DNA from: Kitasatospora azatica KCTC 9699
Lineage (GTDB): Bacteria; Actinomycetota; Actinomycetes; Streptomycetales; Streptomycetaceae
NCBI RefSeq assembly: GCF_000744785.1
Contig: NZ_JQMO01000002.1
Coordinates: forward strand, 1,922,001 to 1,986,000
DNA length: 64,000 nt
Direction: 5' to 3'
The position numbers were made by a program, and so were the translations under genes. Every line of letters begins with the position of its first letter. The stretch's first letter is position 1. Below the pieces are notes generated by a model. It was given only the letters and a program-made list of their open reading frames with translations. It searched no databases and was not told the origin of the DNA. This document shows positions 23,889-32,764 of the stretch, in pieces.

Positions 23889-25709
23889 GTGACTGGAGCC
23901 GAAGCGACACCCTCATCCCCCGCGCCGTCCGCCTCCCTCGGACCGCGCGTTCGCCGCGGCCTGGCCGACGCTCCGAGCGCCCTGCGCGAGACCAAGAGCG
24001 GCCTGCTGGTCCTGGCCCTTGTCGTCGGTGCCGGCGCCGGCGGCGGCGCGATCGTCTTCCGCTGGCTGATCAAGACGTTCACCATGTTGCTGTCCGGCCA
24101 CGCCGACTACTCCGCCGCCGGGCACGCCGCCAACCCGCACGTGCCCTGGCTCGGCATGTGGTTCGTGGTGCTGGCGCCGGTGGTCGCCGGGCTGCTGTAC
24201 GGGCCGCTGGTGCAGCGGTTCGCCCGCGAGGCCCGCGGGCACGGCGTGCCCGAGGTGATGTACGCCGTCGCCCGCCGCGGCGGGCGGATCGCCCCGCAGG
24301 TCGCCCTCGTGAAGTCCCTCGCCTCGGCGCTGACCATCGGCGGCGGCGGCTCGGTCGGCCGCGAAGGGCCGATCGTGCAGATCGGCTCCGCCCTCGGCTC
24401 GACCCTGGGCCGGCTCGTGCGGGTCGCCGAGGACCGGATGCGGGTCCTGGTCGCCTGCGGCGCGGCCGGCGGTATCGCGGCAACCTTCAACGCGCCACTG
24501 GCCGGAGTGTTCTTCGCGATGGAGCTGATCCTGCGCGACTTCACCGCCGAGGCCTTCGGCATGGTGGTCCTCGCCTCCGTGGTCGCCTCCGTCATCGGAC
24601 GCGCCGCCTTCGGCAACACCCCCTTCCTCCAACTGCCCGCCTTCGGCGTCCACCACCTGTCCCAGTACCTGCTCTTCGCCCTCCTCGGCGTGCTCGCCGG
24701 AGCGGTCGGCGTCGGCTTCACCCGCATCCTGTACTGGATCGAGGACGCCTGCGACTGGGCCTGGCGCGGACCCGAATGGGCCCGCCCCGCCGTCGGCGGC
24801 CTCTTCCTCGGCCTGCTCCTGCTGGTGCTGCCGCAGATGTACGGCGTCGGCTACCCCGTGCTGGAGAACGCCGTCAACGGCAAGTACGCCATCGGCTTCC
24901 TGCTCCTGCTCCTCATCGGGAAGATCGCCGCGACCAGCCTGACCATCGGCATCGGCGGGTCCGGCGGCGTCTTCGCCCCCTCGCTGTTCATGGGGGCCAT
25001 GCTCGGCGCCGCCTTCGGCGCCACCACCCAGCACCTTGCCCCAGGCGTCGCCGGGCCCGTCGGCGCCTACGGCCTGATCGGCATGGGAGCGGTCTTCGCG
25101 GGCGCCGCCCGCGCCCCCATCACCGCCGTCATCATCCTGTTCGAACTCACCGGCGAATACACGATCATCCTGCCGCTGATGACCGCCATCGTGCTCGCCA
25201 CCCTGACCAGCCGAGCCCTGTCCCGGGACACCATCTACAGCCTCAAGCTGCGCCGCCGCGGCATCGACCTCGACGCACCCACCCCAGGCACACCCTTCGC
25301 CGGCCTCACCGTCGCCACCGTCATGGAACCCCTGCCCGACACCGTGGACGAGACCATGCCACTGGCCAAGGCCGTCGACGTGCTCGCCGCCTCCCCACAC
25401 GGCGTGCTGCCCGTCCTCACCGAGGACGGCAACTACCTGGGCACCGCCACCGCGCGCCGCGCCGCCGAGGCCCTGGCCGCCGGCACCGCGGACACCTCCA
25501 CCGTCGTCGCCATCACCCACCGGCCCGCACTCATCACCGCCGACAGCGACCTGTCCACCGCCCTGGAAGCCCTGGTCGACACCGACGGCGCCGGCCTGCC
25601 CGTCCTCGACCCCACCCACACCCACCTGACCGGCTGGATCACCCATCAGTCCCTCCTCGCCGCCCTCCACCGCCCCACGCCACCGCACACGCCGCCCGCC
25701 GACGCGTGA
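23889..25709 (+). CDS. ClC chloride channel/transporter with CBS domains
   Basis: About 606 aa from a GTG at 23889. No ribosome site can fit between it and the palindrome, so a leaderless mRNA is likely. The ClC fold is clear: 'GGGGSVGREGPIVQIGSALG', 'GCAAGGIAATFNAPLAGVFF', 'IGGSGGVFAPSLFMGAMLGA' and a fourth glycine-rich segment 'IGMGAVFAGAARAPITAVII'. Glu in GREGP is the gating glutamate. Two CBS domains follow from about residue 480 (VATVMEPLPDTVDETM.., ITHRPALITADSDLSTAL..) and may sense adenine nucleotides. It moves Cl- in exchange for H+ or as a channel, helping pH or osmotic control. It is divergent from the phosphatase gene and both have the palindrome. Confidence 0.92.
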   Translation: MTGAEATPSSPAPSASLGPRVRRGLADAPSALRETKSGLLVLALVVGAGAGGGAIVFRWLIKTFTMLLSGHADYSAAGHAANPHVPWLGMWFVVLAPVVAGLLYGPLVQRFAREARGHGVPEVMYAVARRGGRIAPQVALVKSLASALTIGGGGSVGREGPIVQIGSALGSTLGRLVRVAEDRMRVLVACGAAGGIAATFNAPLAGVFFAMELILRDFTAEAFGMVVLASVVASVIGRAAFGNTPFLQLPAFGVHHLSQYLLFALLGVLAGAVGVGFTRILYWIEDACDWAWRGPEWARPAVGGLFLGLLLLVLPQMYGVGYPVLENAVNGKYAIGFLLLLLIGKIAATSLTIGIGGSGGVFAPSLFMGAMLGAAFGATTQHLAPGVAGPVGAYGLIGMGAVFAGAARAPITAVIILFELTGEYTIILPLMTAIVLATLTSRALSRDTIYSLKLRRRGIDLDAPTPGTPFAGLTVATVMEPLPDTVDETMPLAKAVDVLAASPHGVLPVLTEDGNYLGTATARRAAEALAAGTADTSTVVAITHRPALITADSDLSTALEALVDTDGAGLPVLDPTHTHLTGWITHQSLLAALHRPTPPHTPPADA

Positions 25710-25799
25710 CCACGGGCCGACAGGAGCACCAGCGAGAACCAGTGCTCCCCGGGCAGCGATGTTCGACCCGGGCCGCTAGGGGCACCCGACTGGTGGGGC

Positions 25800-25940
25800 A
25801 GTCCGACAACCAACCTTCCAACCCATGAAGGACAAGGTCTTGCCGGCCAAGGAGATCGAGACGGTGCGCTCGCGCATGCCGGGAAGGGCGGCGATGGGGT
25901 GGTGGCCAGTGGCGAAGACGAGGTGCTTGTAACCTCGTCC
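25800..25940 (-). pseudogene. Fragment of PLP-dependent aminotransferase
   Basis: Minus-strand frame reads 'YKHLVFATGHHPIAALPGMR' and then 'ERTVSISLAGKTLSFMGWKV', the active-site region of fold-type I aminotransferases (kynurenine/N-succinyldiaminopimelate aminotransferase group), including the PLP lysine in S-x-x-GKT. About 45 residues remain out of roughly 390. Confidence 0.6.
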
Positions 25941-25947
25941 GTGATGA

Positions 25948-26112
25948 TCAGCGATCGTCGTCAAACAGGGCGACAGCTTGAGTCTGCTCGCCTGCCGCTA
26001 CCGGACGACGGTCACGAAACTGCAGGCCATCAATTTCCTCGACACCACTCGCATTGACGTCGGACAACGTCTGGTGGTCCCGGTCGCGGCCCACCCGGCG
26101 GCGGAGTGCTGA
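25948..26112 (+). pseudogene. LysM domain remnant
   Basis: Frame reads 'IVVKQGDSLSLLACRYRTTV' followed by 'TKLQAINFLDTTRIDVGQRL' and VVPV, a complete LysM peptidoglycan-binding unit. A stop codon lies directly before it and no start is in frame, so it is the C-terminal end of a lost secreted protein. Confidence 0.65.
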
Positions 26113-26327
26113 CGGTGCGACTGCCGACAACCTGGGTCTAGGTGATGGCGGTGATGGCGCCCCGTCAAGCACGAGGCCCCGAGGACTCGGGGCCAAAGGC
26201 AACGCCATTGGGGCAAGCACGGCCCCGCTAGCAGCCCGATAGTGCCGGGCCGTGAATGCGTGATGGTTGATCAGATTAAATGTATGAATGGCAAGTTGGT
26301 GCATCAGTGCTTAGAGGGGGCGTTGGG

Positions 26328-26756
26328 ATGGAGCAGGAGCTGGCCAGCCTGGCCATGGCCGGGGCGACGACCATCGTGTCGGCGATGGCGACCGGAGCGT
26401 GGGAGGCCGCCCGGACCGGTATCGTCCAGTTGTTCCGCCGTCGGGGGCAGGATCCGGCGGCCATCGAGGCCAGGCTGGACGACGATGCTGCCGAGGTGGC
26501 ACGGGAGGAGGACCGCGATGCGGCCCGCCAGGATCTGGTGGGTTCGTGGCGGCGACGACTGGCGACACTGCTGCGCGAGCACCCCGAGGCCGAAGCCGAG
26601 TTGCGGGCTCTGATGGAGGCGCTGAGCAAGGAACTGCCGCAGAACGCGCAGAACTGGGTGCAGAACAACAGCGCTGAGAACGGCGGCCAGGTCAACGCCA
26701 CGCAGGGCGGTGGCACGATCAACGTGCACCAGGCGCCGCCCGGGCAGCGGCCGTGA
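26328..26756 (+). CDS. Small helical protein with C-terminal amyloid-like motif (putative effector)
   Basis: 142 aa from the ATG at 26328, which follows an AGAGGGGG stretch. Residues 1-105 are predicted all-helical (LASLAMAGATTIVSAMATGA, then EARLDDDAAEVAREEDRDAA, then ELRALMEALSKEL), resembling the small Bell-type or adaptor domains found next to actinobacterial NLR proteins. The C-terminus is Asn/Gly/Gln-rich and contains ATQGGGTINVHQ at 124-135. The next gene's product has ATQGGGTINVYQ at its N-terminus. Such matched motifs are the hallmark of bacterial amyloid signalling sequences, in which the NTPase templates assembly of the effector. The stop overlaps the next start (GTGA). The effector's activity is unknown. 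Confidence 0.65.
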   Translation: MEQELASLAMAGATTIVSAMATGAWEAARTGIVQLFRRRGQDPAAIEARLDDDAAEVAREEDRDAARQDLVGSWRRRLATLLREHPEAEAELRALMEALSKELPQNAQNWVQNNSAENGGQVNATQGGGTINVHQAPPGQRP

Positions 26757-29700
26757 GCAGCTACCAGCAGACCAACACCGGCCAAAGTGTCTTCGCCACG
26801 CAGGGCGGCGGCACGATCAACGTGTACCAGTGGCGGCCCGGCTACCGGATCGAGGACTTCCCGCAGCAGCCTCGCCCGGTGAAATACGGAGAGTTGGCCG
26901 GGCAGCCCTCCCAACTGCTCACGTCCTGGCACCAGGTGGTGACGTTCACCGGCCGTCAGGATGACCTGGACAGCCTCACCCGGTGGCGCGACGATCCGAC
27001 GGGCCCGGTCATGACGGTGCGGTTGCTGCACGGGCCCGGTGGGCAGGGCAAGACCCGCTTGGCCGCACATTTCGCCGAGCTCAGCCGCGCGGCCGGGTGG
27101 GTGGTCCTGCAAGCGGTCGCGCGCGCCAAGCGGGGGCGGCAGCCGGAGACCTCGGCCCTTCCGTCCGGACGGGGAACCCTCCTGGTGGTGGACTACGCCG
27201 AACGCTGGTCCGCCACCGCGCTGGACGACCTGCTGGAGGACGCCCTCGGCTACGAGAGCAGCGGACCGGTTCGGGTGCTGCTGCTCGCGCGCCCGGCCGA
27301 CCTCTGGTGGCGGGCCCTGAAGACGTCGATCGCCAACGAGCTGGAGGTGGCCACCGACGAGTGGCAGTTACCACCGCTGGCCGGCGAACCGACGTCGAGA
27401 GCCGCGTTGTTCACCGAGGCGTGCGTGTGCTTCGCCAGGGAACTCGGACTGCCGGAGGACCGGGCACGGGGCATCGCACCGCCCCCGGACCTTGACCACG
27501 GCAAGGACTACGCACAGGTCCTGACGATCCACGCCGCCGCGCTGGCCGCCGTCGACGCCGAGATGCGCGGCGAGGAGGTGCCCGGTGACCCGATCCGGAC
27601 CTCCGCCTACCTCCTCGACCGCGAACTGCTGCACTGGACCAAGCTGCACCGGCGCACGCCGGAACCGCTGACCACCGGCCCGGAGCGTATGGGGCACGCC
27701 GTGTTCGTCGTCACTCTCACCCGCCCGCAGGTGATCGACGACGCGTACGCCGCCATGCGGCGGACCGACCTGGCCGATTCCAACGCCATGGCCCAGCAGA
27801 TCATCAGCGATCACAGGTACTGCTATCCACCGCGTGACGCCTCGACGGTGTTGGAGCCGTTGCAGCCGGACCGTCTCGGTGAGGACTTCCTCGGTCTGGC
27901 CATCGTCGGCCACCAGCAGACGAACGCCTCCCCTGACGAATGGGCCGCTCGGGCGGTTCGGCTGCTGCTCAGCAGCCCGGACCCCGACGACCCGGCACCA
28001 TGGATCCGCAGCACGCTGACAGTACTGATCGAGACCGCGCGCCGCTGGCCCGAGGTCGCCAGCGGCTACCTCTACCCGCTGCTCACCGCTCATCCCGAGC
28101 TCGCCCTCCAGGCCGGCGGGGCCGCGCTCACCGCGCTGGCGAGTCTCGACGGTGTCGACATCGATGTCCTGGACGCGATCGAGGAACTACTCCCGAAGTC
28201 CCAGCACACCGATCTGGACGTCGCCGCGGCTGCCATCGTCCGCCGCACCGCGACCCACTACCTGGCCACCACCGAGGATCCGGCTGGTCGCGCGCGCATC
28301 CTCGACCTGCTCGCCAAGCGCCTTTCCTGGGCCATGCTGAGCGAGGAGGCCGTGACGGCGAGCCGCGAGGCGGTCGCCGTACTGCGCGACCTGGCGGACG
28401 GCGACCCGTCGGCTCATGAGCCCGCCCTCGCCGATGCGCTCAGTCAACTCGGACTCTGCCTCTCCGATCTGGGGCTCGGCGAGGAGGCGCTCGAGGCGAC
28501 CAGGCAGGCGCTGGCGATCCATCGGCGGTTGGCCGCCGCCGACCCACAGGCGTACGAGGCCGACTACGCGAGGTCGCTGGCGAACCTCGGGGCCCGGCTG
28601 GCGGACGAGGGACGACCCAGCGAGGCCCTGGCGGCAGCCGAGGAGGCCGCACCCGTCTACCGGCGGCTGGCCGCCTTCGACCCGTCCCATGAGAAGGACT
28701 TCGTCACGACCCTGACCAACCTGGGTTCTATGCGGTCCAAGACGGGCCTACGGTGCGAGGCACTGGAGCCGACCGAGGAGGCGGTCGCCCTCGGACGGCG
28801 GTTGGCCGCCGCCGATCCACAGCTGCACGGGCCGCTGCTCGCTCTGGCGCTCGGCAACCTGGGCGTCCAACTCGCCGAAGTGGGGCGGCGGCAGGAGGCA
28901 CGGCAGGCCACAACGGAGGCCATCGAGCTGCGGCGGGGGCAGACCGCCGGCAACCCACAGGCCTACGACCCCGACTTGGCCAGGGAGCTGACCAACCTCG
29001 CAGGGCAGCTGGGAGACCGGGACGAGGCCCGGCGACCGGCCGAAGAGGCGGTGCAGATCTTCCGGCGGCTGGTCGAGGTCAACCCTCGAAGGTACGAGCC
29101 CGGGCTCGCCCAGGCGCTGAACAATCTCGGCGCGGCGATGGGCGACCGGACGATGAGCGAGGAGTCCGTTGCCATCCGGCGCCGACTGGCGGCCGCCAAC
29201 CCGCAGGCTCACCAGCCGGGCCTGGCCGAGGCGTTGATCACGTTCGGGACGCTGCTGGCGCGCGCGGGGCGTCGGACCGAGGCACTCGACACCACCGAGG
29301 AAGCCACCGCTCTCTACCGGGAGTTGGCCGCCGGCAACCCCCTGGCCCATCAGCCCGACCTTGCCAAAGTCCTGGTCAATCTCGTCAAGCACCTGCTGGA
29401 TGGCGGTCGCCCGGCCGAGGCGCTGGCCGTCGGCGAGGAGTCCGTCGCCCTGTGGCGGGCGCTGGCCGCGGACAACGCGCCGGCCTATGAACCGGACCTC
29501 GCCACGGCGCTGGTCAACCTCGGTGCGGCCCGCGTGCAGGCGGGGCGCTCGGCCGAGGCGCTGGCAGTGACCGAGGAGGCCGTATCCCGATGGCGGCGCC
29601 TGGTGGCCGGCAACGAGCAAGCCCACGAGCCGGACCTCGCCATGGCGCTGAACAACCTCGCAAGTTACCTGCGGGCGGTCGGCCGCGGGGCCGAGGCGCT

Positions 29701-30691
29701 GGCGGCCGGCGAGGAGTCCGTGGCACGCTACCGGCGGTTGGCCGAGGCCGACCTGCTCCACGAGCCCCAGCTCGCCCAGGCGCTGGGCACCCTGGCCGAG
29801 GTGGGAGGCGGACTGCCGACCGCCGAGGAGGCCGTATCGGTGCACCGGCGGCTGGCGGACGGCAACCCTGCGGCACACGAGCCCGAGCTCGCCCTGGTGC
29901 TGGGCAACCTGGTGCACATGCTCCTCCCAGCGGGACGCCTTCAGGAGGCGCTGGCCGTGAGCGAGGAGGCCGTGGCGCTCAGCCGGCGGCTGGTCGCCGC
30001 AGACCCGTTGGCTCACGAGCCCGCTCTGGCGAACGCGGTCTTGAACCACGGGGTCGCCCTGTCACATGCTGCCCGCCCGCAGGAGGCGCTCGCCGCTACC
30101 CAGGAGGCCGTGGCGCTCGGCCGGGTGGCGGTCGAGCGCCACGGGCGTGTGCACGAGAAGGGCCTCGCGACGGCGCTGGGCAACCTCGGCGGTGAGCTGT
30201 TCAAAGCGGGACGCCGAGAGGAGGCGCGGGCGGCCCTGGAGGAGGCTGTCCTGATCCACCGGTCGGTGGTGTCCAGCCAGCCGGGCCGCGAGCCCCTGCT
30301 CATCACCGCCCTCGCCAACCTCGGCTTCCTGCACCACTCGATGGAGCAGTGGCCCGACCTGGTGGAGGCGGCAGCGGAGCTCGTCGCCAGGCACCGGCGG
30401 CTGGCCGCCGCCGACCCCGGGACCTACGAACCCACTCTCGCGGGCTATCTGAGCGACCTCGCCATCGGCCTGTGGCAAGCCGGACGGCCCGACGAAGCAC
30501 TGGAGGCCGCAGCGCAGTCGGCCGAGGTCTACCGCCGCCTGGCGGCCGGCGACCCCGGTGCTTTCCTTGAGAAGCTGCAAGTAGTTGAGGCGAACTTGGC
30601 CAGTGGACTGGAGAGTGTCGGGCGGACAGCGGAAGCAGCGGAGATCCGCGAGCGGCTTCGGGACGATCCTGCTTCACCGGTCAATGGGTAA
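26753..30691 (+). CDS. NLR-like NTPase with TPR repeats and N-terminal amyloid-like motif
   Basis: 1312 aa. The GTG at 26753 overlaps the upstream stop by 4 bp. Layout: residues 1-26 carry ATQGGGTINVYQ; a linker; an NTPase domain with Walker A GPGGQGKT (94-101) and Walker B LLVVDYAE (143-150); a helical region to about 530; then about 16-17 TPR units of 43-45 residues, each like 'EALAVTEEAVSRWRRLVAGN' followed by a Leu-rich helix. The order short motif, STAND-type ATPase, long TPR sensor is that of bacterial NLR-like proteins that detect a phage or stress signal and switch on an effector. The likely effector is the product of 26328-26756. NB-ARC subfamily details cannot be settled by eye. Confidence 0.8.
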   Translation: MSSYQQTNTGQSVFATQGGGTINVYQWRPGYRIEDFPQQPRPVKYGELAGQPSQLLTSWHQVVTFTGRQDDLDSLTRWRDDPTGPVMTVRLLHGPGGQGKTRLAAHFAELSRAAGWVVLQAVARAKRGRQPETSALPSGRGTLLVVDYAERWSATALDDLLEDALGYESSGPVRVLLLARPADLWWRALKTSIANELEVATDEWQLPPLAGEPTSRAALFTEACVCFARELGLPEDRARGIAPPPDLDHGKDYAQVLTIHAAALAAVDAEMRGEEVPGDPIRTSAYLLDRELLHWTKLHRRTPEPLTTGPERMGHAVFVVTLTRPQVIDDAYAAMRRTDLADSNAMAQQIISDHRYCYPPRDASTVLEPLQPDRLGEDFLGLAIVGHQQTNASPDEWAARAVRLLLSSPDPDDPAPWIRSTLTVLIETARRWPEVASGYLYPLLTAHPELALQAGGAALTALASLDGVDIDVLDAIEELLPKSQHTDLDVAAAAIVRRTATHYLATTEDPAGRARILDLLAKRLSWAMLSEEAVTASREAVAVLRDLADGDPSAHEPALADALSQLGLCLSDLGLGEEALEATRQALAIHRRLAAADPQAYEADYARSLANLGARLADEGRPSEALAAAEEAAPVYRRLAAFDPSHEKDFVTTLTNLGSMRSKTGLRCEALEPTEEAVALGRRLAAADPQLHGPLLALALGNLGVQLAEVGRRQEARQATTEAIELRRGQTAGNPQAYDPDLARELTNLAGQLGDRDEARRPAEEAVQIFRRLVEVNPRRYEPGLAQALNNLGAAMGDRTMSEESVAIRRRLAAANPQAHQPGLAEALITFGTLLARAGRRTEALDTTEEATALYRELAAGNPLAHQPDLAKVLVNLVKHLLDGGRPAEALAVGEESVALWRALAADNAPAYEPDLATALVNLGAARVQAGRSAEALAVTEEAVSRWRRLVAGNEQAHEPDLAMALNNLASYLRAVGRGAEALAAGEESVARYRRLAEADLLHEPQLAQALGTLAEVGGGLPTAEEAVSVHRRLADGNPAAHEPELALVLGNLVHMLLPAGRLQEALAVSEEAVALSRRLVAADPLAHEPALANAVLNHGVALSHAARPQEALAATQEAVALGRVAVERHGRVHEKGLATALGNLGGELFKAGRREEARAALEEAVLIHRSVVSSQPGREPLLITALANLGFLHHSMEQWPDLVEAAAELVARHRRLAAADPGTYEPTLAGYLSDLAIGLWQAGRPDEALEAAAQSAEVYRRLAAGDPGAFLEKLQVVEANLASGLESVGRTAEAAEIRERLRDDPASPVNG

Positions 30692-30761
30692 GTGAACAGG
30701 GCTTGCCCCAGGCGACCGGGCACCCGGTGACAAAGGCCCGGGAAAGCAGGATCGACAACGG

Positions 30762-31647
30762 GTGACCTACAGCGCCGCGGACACCAGCCCCCCACTGGTC
30801 GGCATCGACGGCCGACACGACTGCACCCACTGGTGTGCCGCGCCGCCCGCGAAGCCGAGCCGCGAGCCGCAGGCGTACGACTGCTGCACGTGGTCGACCG
30901 GCCGGTACCGGCTGTGGCCACCGCGACCGCGACCGCGCAGTCGGCCGCCCACGCCGTGACCGTGCCCTGCGCCCGGGTTCTGTCCCACGAGTTCCCCAAC
31001 ATCCCGGTACGGCAGCTGCGGGGTGACGGACAGATCGTGCGGTCGCTCGTCTCGCGCTCGTAGGACGCTCTGTTGACCGTCGTGGCCACCACGTCAAGCT
31101 CGGCCCGACCCGTGTCCGGATCGGCTCGGTTGCCCTGCGCCTGGCCGGCCGCACCCTGCCCCGTTCTCGTGGTCCGGCCCGCCCTCGCGGCTTCGAACGC
31201 GGCGGGTCCCGTGGTTGCGGGCGTGGGGGCCACCGAGCCGGGGGAGCCCGTACTCCACCTGGCCTTCGCCGAGGCGGCCCTGCACGGCGCCGAGCTGGAC
31301 ATCCTCCACGCCGACCGCCACCCGCAGTTGCTCACCCCCGGCCTGGCGCCCGCCGTACGGTCCACCCGCGCCGACGTGGTCGACGCAGAGCACCAAGCTC
31401 TCGAACTGCGCATCGGCTCCCTGCGGGCCCGCTACCGCGACCTGCCCGCCACCGTGCGGGTCGAGCACACAGTCTCAGAGCCGTGCTGGTGGCGGCGAGC
31501 CGACACGCCCGCCTTCTCGTCGGCTCCCACGGGCGCAACGGGATCCCGCGTCTGCGCAGCGGATCGGTCAGCAGCGATGTCCTGCACCGTGCGTACTGCC
31601 CGGTCCTCGTGGCACCGGCAGGTGGCGGCCTTCATCCGGCGAGTTGA
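30762..31647 (+). pseudogene. Frameshifted tandem universal stress protein
   Basis: Pieces of two UspA domains appear in three frames: 'TYSAADTSPPLVGIDG' at the start, 'RAAREAEPRAAGVRLLHVVD' in another frame, 'GHHVKLGPTRVRIGSVALRL' and 'AAGPVVAGVGATEPGEPVLH', then 'LLVGSHGRNGIPRLRSGSVS' with the ATP-binding G-x(2)-G-x(9)-G-S/T type loop. At least three frame changes exist, so it is inactive. Its end overlaps the convergent deazaflavin-type gene. Confidence 0.75.
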
Positions 31648-32156
31648 GTGCCGCGGGACAGTGGCGCCCCCAGCGCGGCGGGGTGGACGGCGACGAACGG
31701 GATGTGGTCCCGGCCCACGAGGAAGTAGTCCTGCGAAGTCCCGTCCACCTCAAGCCCGCAGAACGCCATCAGGCGGCGGGCGGCCCTCGGGCGGCGCAGC
31801 GCGTAGACGGCCATCGCGCGGCCCGACTGCTCGCGGGTCATGGGGCGTGCATAGCCGCTCAGCCGGTGCCGGCCGACCTGGACCTCCACGCCTGCGTGCT
31901 GCCGGATGTTGCGGTACCAGTCCGAGCGTGGGCCGAAGCCGGAGGCGAGGTGATAGGCGCCGGTCTGGGCGTCGCGGCCCACGACTTCCAGGACGACGTG
32001 GCGTGGCTGGCCGCTGACCCGGCCGACATGGGTGAGCAGCAGGAAGCGCGCGCCCAGGAGCCACCCCAGGTGCCAGCGGTACAGGCGGATCGGCGCGCGG
32101 AGCAGGTGGCGGCGAAGTCCGGTCGGAGCGGGCGCGGGAGCGATCCTTCGGGGCAT
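31632..32156 (-). CDS. Deazaflavin (F420)-dependent nitroreductase family protein
   Basis: 174 aa. The ATG at 32154-32156 has GGAGGG upstream. It matches the DDN/F420-dependent family: 'RLYRWHLGWLLGARFLLLTH', 'GRVSGQPRHVVLEVV' and 'YHLASGFGPRSDWYRNIRQH', the loops that hold the F420 phosphate tail. These enzymes reduce quinones or nitro compounds with F420H2 and protect against oxidative stress. It is downstream of the small gene 32193-32408 (36-bp gap) and thus probably under the palindrome at 32427. It overlaps the tail of the UspA pseudogene by 16 bp. Confidence 0.85.
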   Translation of the reverse strand: MPRRIAPAPAPTGLRRHLLRAPIRLYRWHLGWLLGARFLLLTHVGRVSGQPRHVVLEVVGRDAQTGAYHLASGFGPRSDWYRNIRQHAGVEVQVGRHRLSGYARPMTREQSGRAMAVYALRRPRAARRLMAFCGLEVDGTSQDYFLVGRDHIPFVAVHPAALGAPLSRGTQLAG

Positions 32157-32192
32157 CAGGGCCCTCCGTTCAGCATGCTCGGGCGGGCAGGG

Positions 32193-32408
32193 TCACAACT
32201 CCTCGCCCTGGCCTGCGTCTTCGACCCCGGACAGCGCCGGGTGGGTGACGTCGCGCCGCTGGTGAGCGGCAAGCATCGCCTGCGCCTCGGCCAGCGGTAT
32301 ACCCGTGGAAAGGCAGTCGCGAATGAAACGGGCGTGGCGCGGATCGTCCGAGTTCGGTGGCTGCACGGCACACTCCGGGTACGTGGGGCGGACGCGGGAG
32401 GTCGGCAC
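32193..32408 (-). CDS. Small unknown protein related to 21539-21844
   Basis: 71 aa. The GTG at 32406-32408 has GGGAG 5 bases before it, and the TTGCATTATGCAA palindrome 19 bp upstream, making this the clearest single target of the motif. The core 'DPRHARFIRDCLSTGIPLAE' plus AQAMLAAHQRRD shares the DP..RF..GIPL.[DE]A..M.A.H pattern with the small gene at 21539. No known family. It probably heads an operon with the F420-type enzyme. Confidence 0.65.
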   Translation of the reverse strand: MPTSRVRPTYPECAVQPPNSDDPRHARFIRDCLSTGIPLAEAQAMLAAHQRRDVTHPALSGVEDAGQGEEL

Positions 32409-32426
32409 GAGTACTCCCAGATCTCA

Positions 32427-32439
32427 TTGCATTATGCAA
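32427..32439. promoter_or_regulatory. TTGCATNATGCAA palindrome, site 6
   Basis: TTGCATTATGCAA. On the minus strand it reads CTTTGCATAATGCAATG and ends 19 bp before the GTG at 32408. CATAAT within could serve as the -10. Confidence 0.7.
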
Positions 32440-32554
32440 AGAATACTGGACGTCCGCCACCGCCGACCCGAGGCCGCGCGCTTCCCGAGCCCGACCACCA
32501 GTGGGCTGATGCCCCGCGTGGCGAGTTCGGCCGCCGGACTCGCGGCGGATACTG

Positions 32555-32567
32555 TTGCACTGTGCAA
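32555..32567. promoter_or_regulatory. TTGCATNATGCAA-like site 7
   Basis: TTGCACTGTGCAA, perfect TTGCAC/GTGCAA dyad, 128 bp after site 6 and 198 bp before the deacetylase-like gene. A further half-site TTGCA follows at 32571-32575. Confidence 0.55.
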
Positions 32568-32764
32568 AGATTGCATTGCGGGTATCGCCCGCACAGCTCC
32601 GCCCCGCCATGCCCACCGCCGGGGACCATGCCGACGCTCCTCGGGCCGGCCGCGGCGGGCGCAGCGCGATGCGCCCGCCGCCGGAGGGGCGTGCGCAGTC
32701 GCCTGCCGCGCCGCCGGACGATCCCGCCGGACGACCTTCCGCGTTCGGATACGGAGCACGGGCC

